DNA of 64,000 nt, from contig DAIDDL010000009.1 in the NCBI GenBank assembly GCA_027309085.1, positions 27,018-91,017 on the forward strand. The letters run 5' to 3'. The position numbers and the translations under genes are program-made. Below are positions 9,254-17,722 of the stretch, in pieces. The stretch comes from Sulfobacillus sp. Its GTDB lineage: Bacteria > Bacillota > Sulfobacillia > Sulfobacillales > Sulfobacillaceae. Each line of letters begins with the position of its first letter. The stretch's first letter is position 1. Under the pieces are notes generated by a model, which saw nothing but the letters and a program-made list of their open reading frames with translations, did not search any database and was not told where the DNA came from.

Positions 9254-10114
9254 TCAGGTGGCCAGAGGGCGCCTGGGCGCGGTGGTTGGGACCGGGCGGC
9301 TGCGCTGCGTTACCCATGCTGTCCAGAGATTGCCGGCTAATAATGCTATGAGGAGGTAGGCCAGCCCCCCGAAACTGGCAAAGAGAATGACGGCCACACC
9401 CGCGACAATCAGACCAAACTGTACTTGCCTGCGATTGGACGCCGGAGTGGTGGGCGGGTCGGTCAGCATAAAAAATGCTAAGAACAGAGAGGAATTGACG
9501 AAGGGAAGGCGCAGGGCATCGGCCGGAGTGGCCGACGGCAGCCCCAGATGAAAGACCGCCATGAGAAAGACCAGGCCGAAATACGTGCCCAGAAATGCCA
9601 GCACCTGAGGATATTTTTTCACGCGGATGGCTAAGAAGCTTCCCACTCCCAGCAAGACAAAAAGATATGCGGGCGGGGCGGCGCTCAGGCCGGCCCACCA
9701 GCTTTGCCCGCCGGAGGACACCAGCAGGGCGAACAGCAGGCCGAACGCAGCGGGATTGAAGACCGGCTTGCGGCCGCGTTTTATCAGATGTTTCGAACCG
9801 AGCGCGACCAGTGTGGCCAGCACCACCACGTACCACGGCGTCAGGGCGCTTAGCACATCTGCGGTAATCAGGCCGGTGATGAGGCCGCCGGCAGAAATAG
9901 CCGCGGGCCTCTTAAGCGCTAGGGATACGCCAGCGTCCGCGGCCAAGGCTGTGACAGCCGCCAAAGCCGCATGGGCAAGCTCCGTGGAACCTCCGGGAAA
10001 CAGTCCCGCGAGCCCTGTCAGCAAAATCAGCCCGGTTAGCGCTTGGCCTTTTGGTGTTTTCACAAACCGTTTCACCCGGTGCCGGGGAGACTTGTTGGCG
10101 TTGCCAGCATTCAT
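9254..10114 (-). CDS. RnfD/NqrB-like membrane flavoprotein
   Basis: A 286-residue polytopic protein with about nine membrane segments. The blocks RKPVFNPAAFGLLF and FFMLTDPPTTPASN match the NQR2/RnfD/RnfE family, whose members carry FMN or riboflavin and move electrons through the membrane. The start is ATG 10114, overlapping the ApbE stop as ATGA with AGGAGG 8 bases upstream. It is the third gene of a unit FMN-binding protein / ApbE / RnfD-like. No other Rnf subunit is near, so this is probably a reduced, stand-alone transmembrane flavin relay and not a full Rnf pump. Confidence 0.85.
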   Translation of the reverse strand: MNAGNANKSPRHRVKRFVKTPKGQALTGLILLTGLAGLFPGGSTELAHAALAAVTALAADAGVSLALKRPAAISAGGLITGLITADVLSALTPWYVVVLATLVALGSKHLIKRGRKPVFNPAAFGLLFALLVSSGGQSWWAGLSAAPPAYLFVLLGVGSFLAIRVKKYPQVLAFLGTYFGLVFLMAVFHLGLPSATPADALRLPFVNSSLFLAFFMLTDPPTTPASNRRQVQFGLIVAGVAVILFASFGGLAYLLIALLAGNLWTAWVTQRSRPVPTTAPRRPLAT

Positions 10115-11052
10115 CGCATATACCTCCTCATTGATGCTGTTTCCAGTGTCCGCCAATCTTCTGTGACAGCGAATCCGGCTAACCCCAATTTTTCAATAAA
10201 GTCCATGGCCTGCTGGGGTCCCAACAAAAAGGCGGCCGTCGCGCTAGCGTCGGCGAGAACAGCGAGAGGCGCCGCGACGGTGCAGCTGAGAAGTCCCTGG
10301 GCAGAGGTTTGTGTTATGGGATTCCACAGATGGTGAAGGCCCGGATTGAGCGGACTGCGTCTCTTGTAGCTGCCCGAGGTGCACACCGCCATGCCCGAAA
10401 CTCTGAGCCGCCGGATGGGGGAGTCCGGGCGCTCGGGATGTTCGATGCCGATGTCCCACAGCTCACCCGAAGGGTCCCGACCATGCACATACACATCACC
10501 CCCGGCATCAATCGCAAACCCTTCAAAATCTTGCAGGGCCTGGGCGCCAAGGTCTACGGCCAGGCCCTTGGCAACCCCTCCCAGGTCGAGCATCACCGGT
10601 TGCTGGAGGCGCACGGAAAGAGTGTCTTCAAAGAGGGTGATATCCCGGTAGCTGGCGTGAGGGCTCCCGGCGCCAACGGATTCCACAGCTTCCTGGGTCA
10701 AATAGTGCCGGTTGAACCCCATCTGCTCCAGTGGGCGGCCCACAGTCGGGTCGAACACCCCGCCAGTGAGGGCGCTCATCTCGCAGGCAATGCGCAAGGC
10801 GTGAAACAGTGCCGGAGGAACCGGCACCAGCTCGCCGGGGTGGCGGCATAGATGGCGCAGGGCGCTGGCTTCATCGAACCGGCTGCACTGCCGCTCCACC
10901 TCCGTCATCGCCGCAATGGCCCTGCCGATGCTCTGCCGGGCTGGCCCTTCGGCTGTGCCCACCACGCGTATAGTGACGACGGTGCCCATGAGGAGAAAGG
11001 ATTCGGCGAAGTGCGGAAGCTTGTGATTTCTGTGTACAGGCGAATCCAGCAC
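10111..11052 (-). CDS. apbE: ApbE-type FAD:protein FMN transferase
   Basis: A 313-residue enzyme that takes FMN from FAD and links it covalently to Thr or Ser of a target flavoprotein outside the cytoplasm. Diagnostic pieces are FLLMGTVVTIRV at the start, GGVFDPTVGRPLEQMGF, the Mg-binding DLGGVAKGLAVD and IDAGGDVYVHG. The start is GTG at 11052 with a GAGGGG site; the first 17 residues are polar, and no clear signal peptide is visible. It lies 2 bases after the FMN-binding gene and overlaps the RnfD-like gene, so its natural substrates are likely its two neighbours. Confidence 0.93.
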   Translation of the reverse strand: MLDSPVHRNHKLPHFAESFLLMGTVVTIRVVGTAEGPARQSIGRAIAAMTEVERQCSRFDEASALRHLCRHPGELVPVPPALFHALRIACEMSALTGGVFDPTVGRPLEQMGFNRHYLTQEAVESVGAGSPHASYRDITLFEDTLSVRLQQPVMLDLGGVAKGLAVDLGAQALQDFEGFAIDAGGDVYVHGRDPSGELWDIGIEHPERPDSPIRRLRVSGMAVCTSGSYKRRSPLNPGLHHLWNPITQTSAQGLLSCTVAAPLAVLADASATAAFLLGPQQAMDFIEKLGLAGFAVTEDWRTLETASMRRYMR

Positions 11053-11054
11053 AG

Positions 11055-11543
11055 CTATCCCCTCGCTTTCTGCAGGGCATTGTAAACGGCCTCAGCAAAG
11101 TTGTAAGTGCTCGCCGTGGCCCCGCTGACGATGTAGATCCGCCATGTCTGCTTGGCCACGGCTTCTTGCGGCAGTTGCGGGTCAATCACAGACTGCGGGT
11201 AGTGCATGTTGTAGCTGGTAATCTTCACGGTGGCGATTTTTCCGCGGATGACCGTGACCGCGACCGACAGGGTTCCATAGGGGTTGCTTGCAAAGCCCGT
11301 ATGCACCCCATCTTTATAGACGGGGCCGGGATGGGGGGATGCCTTCCGCGTCGGCCCAGGCGTCGGTGAAGCCGATTTAGCGCTTGTAGCTGCGTGATGG
11401 GGCGCCGCGCCGGCTGTTGGAGAAAATGCGGCAATGGCATTGGCCTGTGCGGACGGTTCGGTGTATAGATAGCCGGCAGCGTAAATGGCCCCGACGGCAA
11501 TAGTGCACAGACCCATCAGCCTGGCGCCGCTGAGACTCGGCAT
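11055..11543 (-). CDS. Membrane-anchored FMN-binding domain protein
   Basis: A 162-residue protein: an N-terminal membrane anchor (MGLCTIAVGAIYAAGYLY), a Ser/Thr/Ala/Pro-rich linker to about residue 72, then an FMN_bind domain with KDGVHTGFASNPYG, VTVIRGKIATVKI and IYIVSGATAST. The Thr in SGAT is the usual site of covalent FMN, matching the ApbE gene that follows. It is the first gene of the cassette, with AGAAGGGA 9 bases before ATG. It is expected to face outside and hand electrons on, as in flavin-based extracytosolic electron transfer; the direction and partner are unknown. Confidence 0.85.
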   Translation of the reverse strand: MPSLSGARLMGLCTIAVGAIYAAGYLYTEPSAQANAIAAFSPTAGAAPHHAATSAKSASPTPGPTRKASPHPGPVYKDGVHTGFASNPYGTLSVAVTVIRGKIATVKITSYNMHYPQSVIDPQLPQEAVAKQTWRIYIVSGATASTYNFAEAVYNALQKARG

Positions 11544-11728
11544 GACATATCATCCCTTCTGGAGTGGAATTCGCCGTGCGGGCACAGTGTAGCAGAGAAG
11601 TCTGACGTTAACCTTGCGGGTTGGCGTCAGACATAGGACAGGCCCTTGCCTCTTGCCGCAAGGCCATGGGGGACTGCCGCTCCGAAACACTGCGCGGCAG
11701 TCAGGAGGGCGCCATGAACGGGAAGGAT

Positions 11729-11757
11729 TTGACGGCCCTGGCATTTTTCAGTATAAT
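11729..11757 (+). promoter_or_regulatory. Sigma-A promoter of the metG T-box transcript
   Basis: TTGACG (11729-11734) and a perfect TATAAT (11752-11757) are 17 bases apart. A transcript would start near 11764, just before the T-box leader. Confidence 0.85.
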
Positions 11758-11764
11758 GCGGTCA

Positions 11765-11995
11765 CTTGCAACGAGAGGGAGCGCATATTCCGGAATATCC
11801 GCCAAGCGAGCTGGCAAGGGTGGGAGTCCAGCCGGATCCGAATACGCTATGGCCCTTGAGCAGGGACGTGAAGCGGATTGCGGTAGCGTTCCCCGGTGTC
11901 CCCGTTATCCGACCAAAAGGCCCCAGGGTGAACAAGGGTGGTACCGCGGCATGTTGTCCGCCCCTTGACATCGGGCCATTTTTTTTGGGCGCAGC
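11765..11995 (+). ncRNA. T-box riboswitch leader of metG
   Basis: The 14-base T-box core AGGGTGGTACCGCGG is at 11935-11949, followed by CCGCCCCTT (antiterminator partner of AAGGGTGG) and then a GC-rich segment ending in eight T (11980-11987), the likely terminator. The 5' part, from about 11765, holds GAGAGGGAG and several helices as expected for stem I. A candidate ATG specifier near 11848 fits methionine, but I could not fold it reliably. Uncharged tRNA-Met would bind and stabilise the antiterminator so that metG is read. Confidence 0.9.
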
Positions 11996-12024
11996 CTGAT
12001 CTGGACATTTTAAGGAGGATCCTG

Positions 12025-13944
12025 ATGACCGAGAAAACGTGGTATGTGACCACCCCCATTTACTATCCCAGCGACAATCTTCACATTGGCCATGCCTATA
12101 CGACGGTGGCTGCCGACGCGCTGGCCCGCTTTCACCGCCTGAAAGGAGAAGAAGTCTGGTTTGTGACGGGAACAGATGAGCACGGCCAGAAAATTTCCCA
12201 GAAGGCCCATGAGACGGGGGTCAGCCCGAAAGAGTTCGTGGACAAGATTGTTGGATTCATCCAAAATCCGCTGTGGCAGTCCCTAGGAATTTCCTATGAC
12301 CGGTTCATCCGCACGACAGACTGGGACCACAAGCGGGTGGTGCAGAGCATCTTTGAAAACCTTTGGGAGCGGGGAGATATTTACAAGGGCGAGTATGAAG
12401 GGTGGTATTGTCTGCCCGATGAGACATTCTGGACGGAATCCAAACTGGTGGACGGCAATTGCCCCGATTGTGGGAGACCTGTGGAGCGCGTGAAGCAGGC
12501 CAGCTATTTTTTCAAGATGAGCCGGTATCAGGACCGCATGATCCAGCACATTTTGGACCATCCCGACTTCATCCAGCCATCAAGCCGCCGAAACGAGATG
12601 CTGAGCTTTTTGGAAGCTGGACTCGAAGATCTCTCGATTTCACGCACCGGACTGGACTGGGGCATTGAGGTGCCAAACGACCCCGAGCACGTGATTTACG
12701 TCTGGTTTGATGCCTTGAGCAATTACCTCACGGCGGCGGGCTACCTGACGGAGCCCGAGCGGTTTGCCCGGGTGTGGCCGCCGGACGTGCAGCTGGTTGG
12801 AAAAGAGATTGTCCGGTTTCACACTATAATCTGGCCCATCATGCTGATGGCGCTGGACCTGCCCCTGCCGCGCCGCGTCTTCGGCCACGGCTGGCTCCTC
12901 ATTGGCGATACCAAAATGTCAAAGTCCCGTGGCAATGCTGTGGACCCGATCGCCCTGACCAAGACATACGGTGTGGATGCGGTGCGCTACTACCTTCTGC
13001 GCGAGGTCCCCTTTGGCGCCGACGGCAGCTATACGGAAGACGCTTTGCGGCTGCTTTTCAATGTGGACCTGGCTAATGACTTGGGCAATCTCCTGAGTCG
13101 CAGCACCGCGATGATTGACCGTTTCGGACAGGGCGTGATACCCGGTCCCCACCCCTTTGGTCCCCTGGACCGCCACCTGCCGCAGCTGGCCGCGGAAATT
13201 TACGAGCAGGTTGACCAGGCCATGAGCCAGCTTCTGATTTCTGACGCCATCGGCCAGATTTACCGCCTGATCCGCGCCGCCAACAAGTACATTGAAGACC
13301 GCGCCCCGTGGAACTTGGCGAAAGACCCAGCAAGGCAGGAAGAGCTTGACAACGTCTTGTATAATTTGGCAGAGACGCTGCGAGTGGTTTCTGTGCTTCT
13401 GAGCCCGTTCCTGATTGAGACCCCGGAGAAGATTCGCCGGCAGCTGGGGATGGACCAGCCGGTGCAGTCTTACCGCGAGGCGATTTACGGGGCTTTTCAG
13501 GGCGGTGAGCGGATCCGGCGCGGGGAGCCGCTGTTTCCGCGGCTCGACCTCAGAGAAGGCGCCACGGCAGAGCCGGGAGCGCCTGAACCTGCTCAGAAAT
13601 CCGCGGACATGTCTCAGGCGAATTACATCAGCCTCGACGACTTTAAGAAAGTCGAGTTGAAGGTGGGGACCATCCGCCAGGCGGAAGCTGTCAAAGGAGC
13701 CGACCGGCTGCTTAAATTGACGGTGTTTGACGGGGAGAGAGAGCGGACCGTGGTGTCGGGGATCAAAGCGCACTATGACCCCCAGACACTGGTGGGCCAG
13801 CAAGTGGTGCTGGTGGCGAACCTGAAGCCCGTCCTGCTGCGCGGGATTCTCAGCGAGGGCATGCTCCTGGCGGGGTCGGCGGGGCAGCAGCTGAGCATTG
13901 TGGCGCCGTCCTCCCGCTTGCCGGAAGGAGCGCGTGTGAAATGA
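12025..13944 (+). CDS. metG: Methionyl-tRNA synthetase
   Basis: A 639-residue class I synthetase charging tRNA-Met. The N-terminal Rossmann fold has the HIGH box as HIGHAY near residue 24, zinc-type CPDCGRPV, and KMSKSRGN near residue 298. An anticodon-binding helical domain follows (about 360-520), then a C-terminal EMAP/tRNA-binding domain (about 540-639, DDFKKVELKVGTI), so it is the long, dimerising form. ATG 12025 has AAGGAGGATCCTG before it. Expression is set by the T-box leader. It opens the conserved metS-tatD-yabE order and overlaps tatD by ATGA. Confidence 0.97.
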   Translation: MTEKTWYVTTPIYYPSDNLHIGHAYTTVAADALARFHRLKGEEVWFVTGTDEHGQKISQKAHETGVSPKEFVDKIVGFIQNPLWQSLGISYDRFIRTTDWDHKRVVQSIFENLWERGDIYKGEYEGWYCLPDETFWTESKLVDGNCPDCGRPVERVKQASYFFKMSRYQDRMIQHILDHPDFIQPSSRRNEMLSFLEAGLEDLSISRTGLDWGIEVPNDPEHVIYVWFDALSNYLTAAGYLTEPERFARVWPPDVQLVGKEIVRFHTIIWPIMLMALDLPLPRRVFGHGWLLIGDTKMSKSRGNAVDPIALTKTYGVDAVRYYLLREVPFGADGSYTEDALRLLFNVDLANDLGNLLSRSTAMIDRFGQGVIPGPHPFGPLDRHLPQLAAEIYEQVDQAMSQLLISDAIGQIYRLIRAANKYIEDRAPWNLAKDPARQEELDNVLYNLAETLRVVSVLLSPFLIETPEKIRRQLGMDQPVQSYREAIYGAFQGGERIRRGEPLFPRLDLREGATAEPGAPEPAQKSADMSQANYISLDDFKKVELKVGTIRQAEAVKGADRLLKLTVFDGERERTVVSGIKAHYDPQTLVGQQVVLVANLKPVLLRGILSEGMLLAGSAGQQLSIVAPSSRLPEGARVK

Positions 13945-14714
13945 TGGTGACATGCTTTGATTCCCACTGCCACCTCCAGGATCCGGCTTTTGACGGGGAC
14001 CGTGAGGATGCCTACAGCCGGGCGCGCGCCCAAAACATCGGGATGATCGTGCCCGGCTACACCATGGAGTCTTCAGCCCAGGCGGCAGCGTTTGGAAAAA
14101 CCCACGAAGCGGTGTGGGCCTTGGCGGGAGTGCACCCGCATGATGCCGAAACCTTTACCGGCCGAGACCTGCGGGCGCTGGAAGAGATGGCCAGCCAGAG
14201 GCCGGTCGTCGGAATCGGGGAAATAGGTCTAGATTACCACTACATGAATAGTCCTAAAGAGACGCAGAAACGGGTGTTCTTGGAGCAAACCCAGTTGGCC
14301 TGCCGTCTGGGCCTGCCCGTATCGGTGCATTCGCGGGAGGCTGAAGAGGATACTCTGGAGATTTTGGCGCAAGTGCCAGGGGTCCGCGGAGTCCTTCACT
14401 GCTTCACTGGGAGCGAGGCCTTTGCCGCAGCTCTTTTGGCCAGAGGATTTTACATTTCGTTTGCTGGCCCCATATCGTTCAAGAGTGCGCACTCCCTTCG
14501 CGAGGTGGTGGGCCAGGTGCCCATGGACCGCCTGCTGATTGAGACCGATTCTCCCTACCTGTCGCCAGCCCCGTGGCGCGGGCAGCGCAATGAGCCGTTG
14601 CGGGTGATACGGGTGGCGGAAGTGGTCGCCGCACAAAAAAATTATTCTACTCAGCAGGTATTTGCGCAAACCACGGCGAATATATTAAGTGCTTTTCGTC
14701 TTATTGAGATATAA
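13941..14714 (+). CDS. tatD: TatD-family metal-dependent hydrolase (DNase)
   Basis: A 257-residue TIM-barrel hydrolase. Metal ligands are visible in FDSHCHLQDPAF, GEIGLDYHYM, SVHSREAEEDTLE, VLHCFTGS and ETDSPYLSP. Family members are 3'-5' DNases involved in repair. In this gene order it equals B. subtilis yabD. Two ATGs in tandem start the frame; the first overlaps the metG stop. After the stop, a TATAAT (14710-14715) precedes the next gene, but its -35 is weak. Confidence 0.93.
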   Translation: MMVTCFDSHCHLQDPAFDGDREDAYSRARAQNIGMIVPGYTMESSAQAAAFGKTHEAVWALAGVHPHDAETFTGRDLRALEEMASQRPVVGIGEIGLDYHYMNSPKETQKRVFLEQTQLACRLGLPVSVHSREAEEDTLEILAQVPGVRGVLHCFTGSEAFAAALLARGFYISFAGPISFKSAHSLREVVGQVPMDRLLIETDSPYLSPAPWRGQRNEPLRVIRVAEVVAAQKNYSTQQVFAQTTANILSAFRLIEI

Positions 14715-14820
14715 TTCCATTTATTGGATATTATGGAGGTGAATGGTAGCGGAAGAACGCTGACGCAAGTTGGCTGACTCGCCGAAGAGCAAAACAGTTA
14801 TCGATAAAGGAGGACAGCTT

Positions 14821-15810
14821 TTGGCTACATGGAGTTTGAAGGCAATGCGCCCGTGGTTGTTTGGGGCACTAGCGGCGACAGCCATTGGCACGGGGCTGGC
14901 GACCACACAATACCGGCCGGTGGACATCAGGGTTTACAGTCCTGCCGGTACCCGGACACTTAAATTTTGGACATTCCGGTCCAAAGTCCGCAATATTCTT
15001 GCCCAAGCCAAGATCCCCGCCAGTGCGCGTGATGTGGTGAAAGTCAAAACCTCATCTGCGGGGACCAAGAGCATCGCCATTCGTGAAGCAATTCCGGTAT
15101 GGGTCCGCACGGCTCATCACCATTTCAAATATTGGACCACAGATTATCACGTCGGCAGCGTGCTGTCGGCGCTCGGCATCAAGCTCGGTCCATTAGACAA
15201 AGTCCGGCCGCCTCTGACCGCATCCCTTGCTGCTGGTGCGCATGTGGATGTCATCAGACAGTGGCTGGAAAACAAGACGACCACGTCAAGTTTGCCTTTT
15301 AGCGTCACCTACCGTCCCGATTCCAGTCTCATCAAGGGGCGTCGCCAAATTCTCCAAAATGGCCGCAAGGGTTTGGTTGCGACGACGGTGCAATACCTCG
15401 TGCAAGATGGGACCCCGCTCCACAACAAAGTCGTGGCAAAGAAACTGATCCAGCCTCCAGCGCCGGAGGTGGTGGCTTACGGCACGGCCCAGCCGATTAT
15501 GGTCAACGGCCAGCCTATGGTCGTGAGGAGCCAGATGTATATGGTCAGCACAGGGTACTGGCCCGACCCGTCGTGGTCGACGGGACTTACCGCTAGCGGC
15601 ACTCCCGCCCATTACGGGGTGGCGGCGGTGGATCCCAGCGTCATCCCCCTGGGCACCCAGCTGTACATTCCCGGATATGGCTACGCGGTGGCTCTGGATA
15701 CGGGGTCGGCCATTATCGGGAACCGCATCGATTTATGTTTCAACGATCAGGGGCAGGCTATGAACTGGGGAGTTCAGCCCCTGACCGTGGATATTTTGGG
15801 AAACTCATAG
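14821..15810 (+). CDS. YabE-like 3D-domain protein (cell-wall muralytic type)
   Basis: A 329-residue exported protein. A membrane segment lies near residues 10-25, followed by two DUF348 repeats (VRVYS-like start at DIRVYSPAGTRTLKF; VRTAHHHFKYWTTDYHVG), a G5-like region (about 190-225) and a C-terminal 3D domain with its three Asp (DPSVIPLGTQLYIPGYG, ALDTGSAIIGNRIDL). The family cleaves or remodels peptidoglycan. The start is TTG 14821 with AAAGGAGG 7 bases ahead; an upstream ATG frame at 14770 has no such site. The usual next gene of this cluster, rnmV, is absent. Confidence 0.88.
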   Translation: MATWSLKAMRPWLFGALAATAIGTGLATTQYRPVDIRVYSPAGTRTLKFWTFRSKVRNILAQAKIPASARDVVKVKTSSAGTKSIAIREAIPVWVRTAHHHFKYWTTDYHVGSVLSALGIKLGPLDKVRPPLTASLAAGAHVDVIRQWLENKTTTSSLPFSVTYRPDSSLIKGRRQILQNGRKGLVATTVQYLVQDGTPLHNKVVAKKLIQPPAPEVVAYGTAQPIMVNGQPMVVRSQMYMVSTGYWPDPSWSTGLTASGTPAHYGVAAVDPSVIPLGTQLYIPGYGYAVALDTGSAIIGNRIDLCFNDQGQAMNWGVQPLTVDILGNS

Positions 15811-15823
15811 GAGAAGGTGAGCG

Positions 15824-16690
15824 TTGACGGCAAATTTCATTGACCCCCGCTCGCTTCAGGGCATTACGGACCTCTTGGCAGCGTCTGGACTGCACGCCAA
15901 CAAGCATCTGGGCCAGCACTTCCTGACCGACGAGGGGACCTTTCATCTCATGGCGCGCCATGTGGCATCGGCGGGGCCTGAATGGGTTTTGGAAGTGGGG
16001 CCGGGGCCGGGAGGTTTGACCGTCTCCTTGCTAGAGCAAGGCCTCAAGGTTGTGGCGATTGAGCTCGACCCCCTGTGGGTAAAGTGGCTTGAGACTACGC
16101 TGGCCCTGGATTACCCGGGCCAGCTGACGGTCATCCAGGGCGACGCGGTAGCTTCGTCATGGCGGCAGCTCGCTGTGCAGCATCCGGGCAGGTTCAGCAT
16201 TTGCGGGAACCTGCCCTATTACGCGTCGTCGGCGCTGGTGGCGAAACTGTTTGAGGATGTCCAGGGATGGGACACTGCGGTATTGATGCTGCAAAAAGAG
16301 GTGGCCGAACGGTTGGTGGCTTCCCCGGGCCAGCGCCAGACTTCTGCCTTGAGCGTGCTCCTGCGCTACGTCGCCGACATTACCCCGGTCGGACCCGTTC
16401 CGCGGGCAGCATTCTATCCCCCTCCAGAAGTTGATTCATTTGTGATACAATTGACACGGAGACCCTCGCCAGCCGTGCCTCTGGAGGATTTGCAGTGGGC
16501 CGTGCGGACTGCCTTCTTGCACCGGCGCAAGATGCTCCGGCAGTCTCTGGCGATGGCGCCGCGGTCGGTCTGGGACTCCCATGGATGGGCGGACGCGCTG
16601 TTGGGAGTGGGGCTGGATCCGGCTAAACGCCCGGAAGCCCTCAGCTGGGAGGATTGGATTGTTTTAGCCAAACTGGTTGCAACCAAGTGA
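15824..16690 (+). CDS. rsmA: 16S rRNA dimethyladenosine transferase
   Basis: A 288-residue methylase that dimethylates A1518/A1519 of 16S rRNA. Signature parts are NKHLGQHFLTD, the SAM motif LEVGPGPGGLTVSL, the acidic VVAIELDP and the catalytic NLPYYASS. The start is TTG 15824 after AGGAGAAGGTG. It follows the YabE-like gene by 13 bases, probably in one transcript. The stop is 10 bases before the YkuK-like gene. Confidence 0.95.
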   Translation: MTANFIDPRSLQGITDLLAASGLHANKHLGQHFLTDEGTFHLMARHVASAGPEWVLEVGPGPGGLTVSLLEQGLKVVAIELDPLWVKWLETTLALDYPGQLTVIQGDAVASSWRQLAVQHPGRFSICGNLPYYASSALVAKLFEDVQGWDTAVLMLQKEVAERLVASPGQRQTSALSVLLRYVADITPVGPVPRAAFYPPPEVDSFVIQLTRRPSPAVPLEDLQWAVRTAFLHRRKMLRQSLAMAPRSVWDSHGWADALLGVGLDPAKRPEALSWEDWIVLAKLVATK

Positions 16691-16700
16691 GGTGGTCCAT

Positions 16701-17171
16701 ATGGTGTTTGAGAGCCCCTCCAAGGGGCGTTTGACGCTGGAGAGCATGTTTGGGGAGCTTCTTGGCTATATCGCGGAGGCTCCTAACGACCGCTATAAAC
16801 TGATTATTGGATCAGATTCCCATACACGCCATGAGACCGTGTTCGTGACGGCTGTGGTGATTCACCGCCTGGGCAAGGGAGGGCGCTACTTTTTTAACAA
16901 GTCGCACCGCCGCGCGATCAAGAGTCTGCGCCAGAAGATTATGTATGAAACCTCACTGAGCCTCAATGTGGCGGCGCAGCTGACAGCTCTTTTGGAAAAG
17001 TCAGGCCGCGCGGATCTGGATGTGGAAATTCATATCGACGTCGGGCAGCAGGGGGACACCAAGGAGCTGATCCGCGAGATTGTCGGCATGGTCACCGGCA
17101 GCGGATATCATGCGGCCATTAAGCCGTATTCTTTTGGCGCTTCGAAAGTGGCTGACAAATACACCAAATGA
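16701..17171 (+). CDS. YkuK-family ribonuclease H-like protein (DUF458)
   Basis: A 156-residue protein with IIGSDSHTRHETVFVTAVVIHR (acidic D near the start, as in an RNase-H-like fold), the conserved middle MYETSLSLNVAAQL and IHIDVGQQGDTKELI, ending PYSFGASKVADKYTK. The family is known in spore formers and of unsettled function; the fold suggests a nucleic-acid hydrolase. ATG 16701 has GAGGTGG just upstream; an earlier start at 16677 overlaps rsmA. It sits where yabG lies in Bacillus. Confidence 0.85.
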   Translation: MVFESPSKGRLTLESMFGELLGYIAEAPNDRYKLIIGSDSHTRHETVFVTAVVIHRLGKGGRYFFNKSHRRAIKSLRQKIMYETSLSLNVAAQLTALLEKSGRADLDVEIHIDVGQQGDTKELIREIVGMVTGSGYHAAIKPYSFGASKVADKYTK

Positions 17172-17267
17172 TAGCTCCGGCCCCTTCCAACCGGAAAAAA
17201 TTTTCGCCTGGAGCGAAATTTACTATTGACCACCAGCAGATAGAGTTGGTAGAATAGTTATCTTTAC

Positions 17268-17296
17268 TTGACACCTATAGAAATAAATGCTAACCT
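17268..17296 (+). promoter_or_regulatory. Sigma-A promoter of veg
   Basis: A perfect TTGACA (17268-17273) is followed, after 17 bases, by TAACCT (17291-17296) preceded by TG at 17288-17289, an extended -10. It lies 42 bases before the veg start. veg has a very strong promoter in Bacillus, which fits. Confidence 0.8.
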
Positions 17297-17337
17297 GTAT
17301 ATGTTGCCCTTCATCAGTTGAGGAAGGAAGTGAGCGC

Positions 17338-17601
17338 GTGGCGGCAAAAAGCGTCCTCGAAGATATAAAAAAGGAACTGGACTCCCATGTGGGGGAAAAG
17401 ATTCGTGTGAAGGCCAATAAAGGCCGGAAGAAAGTTGACGAAAAAGAAGGGATTTTAGAAAAAACCTATCCCCATATATTTATCGTCAAAATCGAAGAGG
17501 AACACCTTTCCGAGAGAAGTGAACGGCGCGTGTCGTATTCTTATACGGACGTGTTAACCGAAACGGTAGAGCTTATACTTCCTGAATCTCTGTCCAATTA
17601 A
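17338..17601 (+). CDS. veg: Veg family protein
   Basis: An 87-residue protein matching Veg: DIKKELDSHVGEKIRVKAN, GRKKVDEKEGILEKTYPHIF, and RVSYSYTDVLTETVELILP. Veg is a small SH3-like protein that promotes biofilm genes in B. subtilis; its biochemical role is not settled. The start is GTG 17338 behind AAGGAAGTGA; the longer frame from 17287 begins inside the promoter. The gene has its own promoter and terminator, so it is monocistronic. About a dozen residues (EEHLSERSERR) are inserted before the last strand compared with Bacillus Veg. Confidence 0.93.
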   Translation: MAAKSVLEDIKKELDSHVGEKIRVKANKGRKKVDEKEGILEKTYPHIFIVKIEEEHLSERSERRVSYSYTDVLTETVELILPESLSN

Positions 17602-17667
17602 CCAAGACTTTGGGTCTCGTTTGCGGGACTAACTTTTCGCATAGAAATTTGTTGGGCTGAACACAAT

Positions 17668-17697
17668 AGAGAACGCCTTAGGGCGTTCTCTTTTTTA
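17668..17697 (+). terminator. Rho-independent terminator after veg
   Basis: A 10-bp stem AGAGAACGCC / GGCGTTCTCT with a 4-base loop is followed by a run of T. Confidence 0.93.
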
Positions 17698-17722
17698 TTT
17701 CTACGATGGGGGGAGACGGCAT

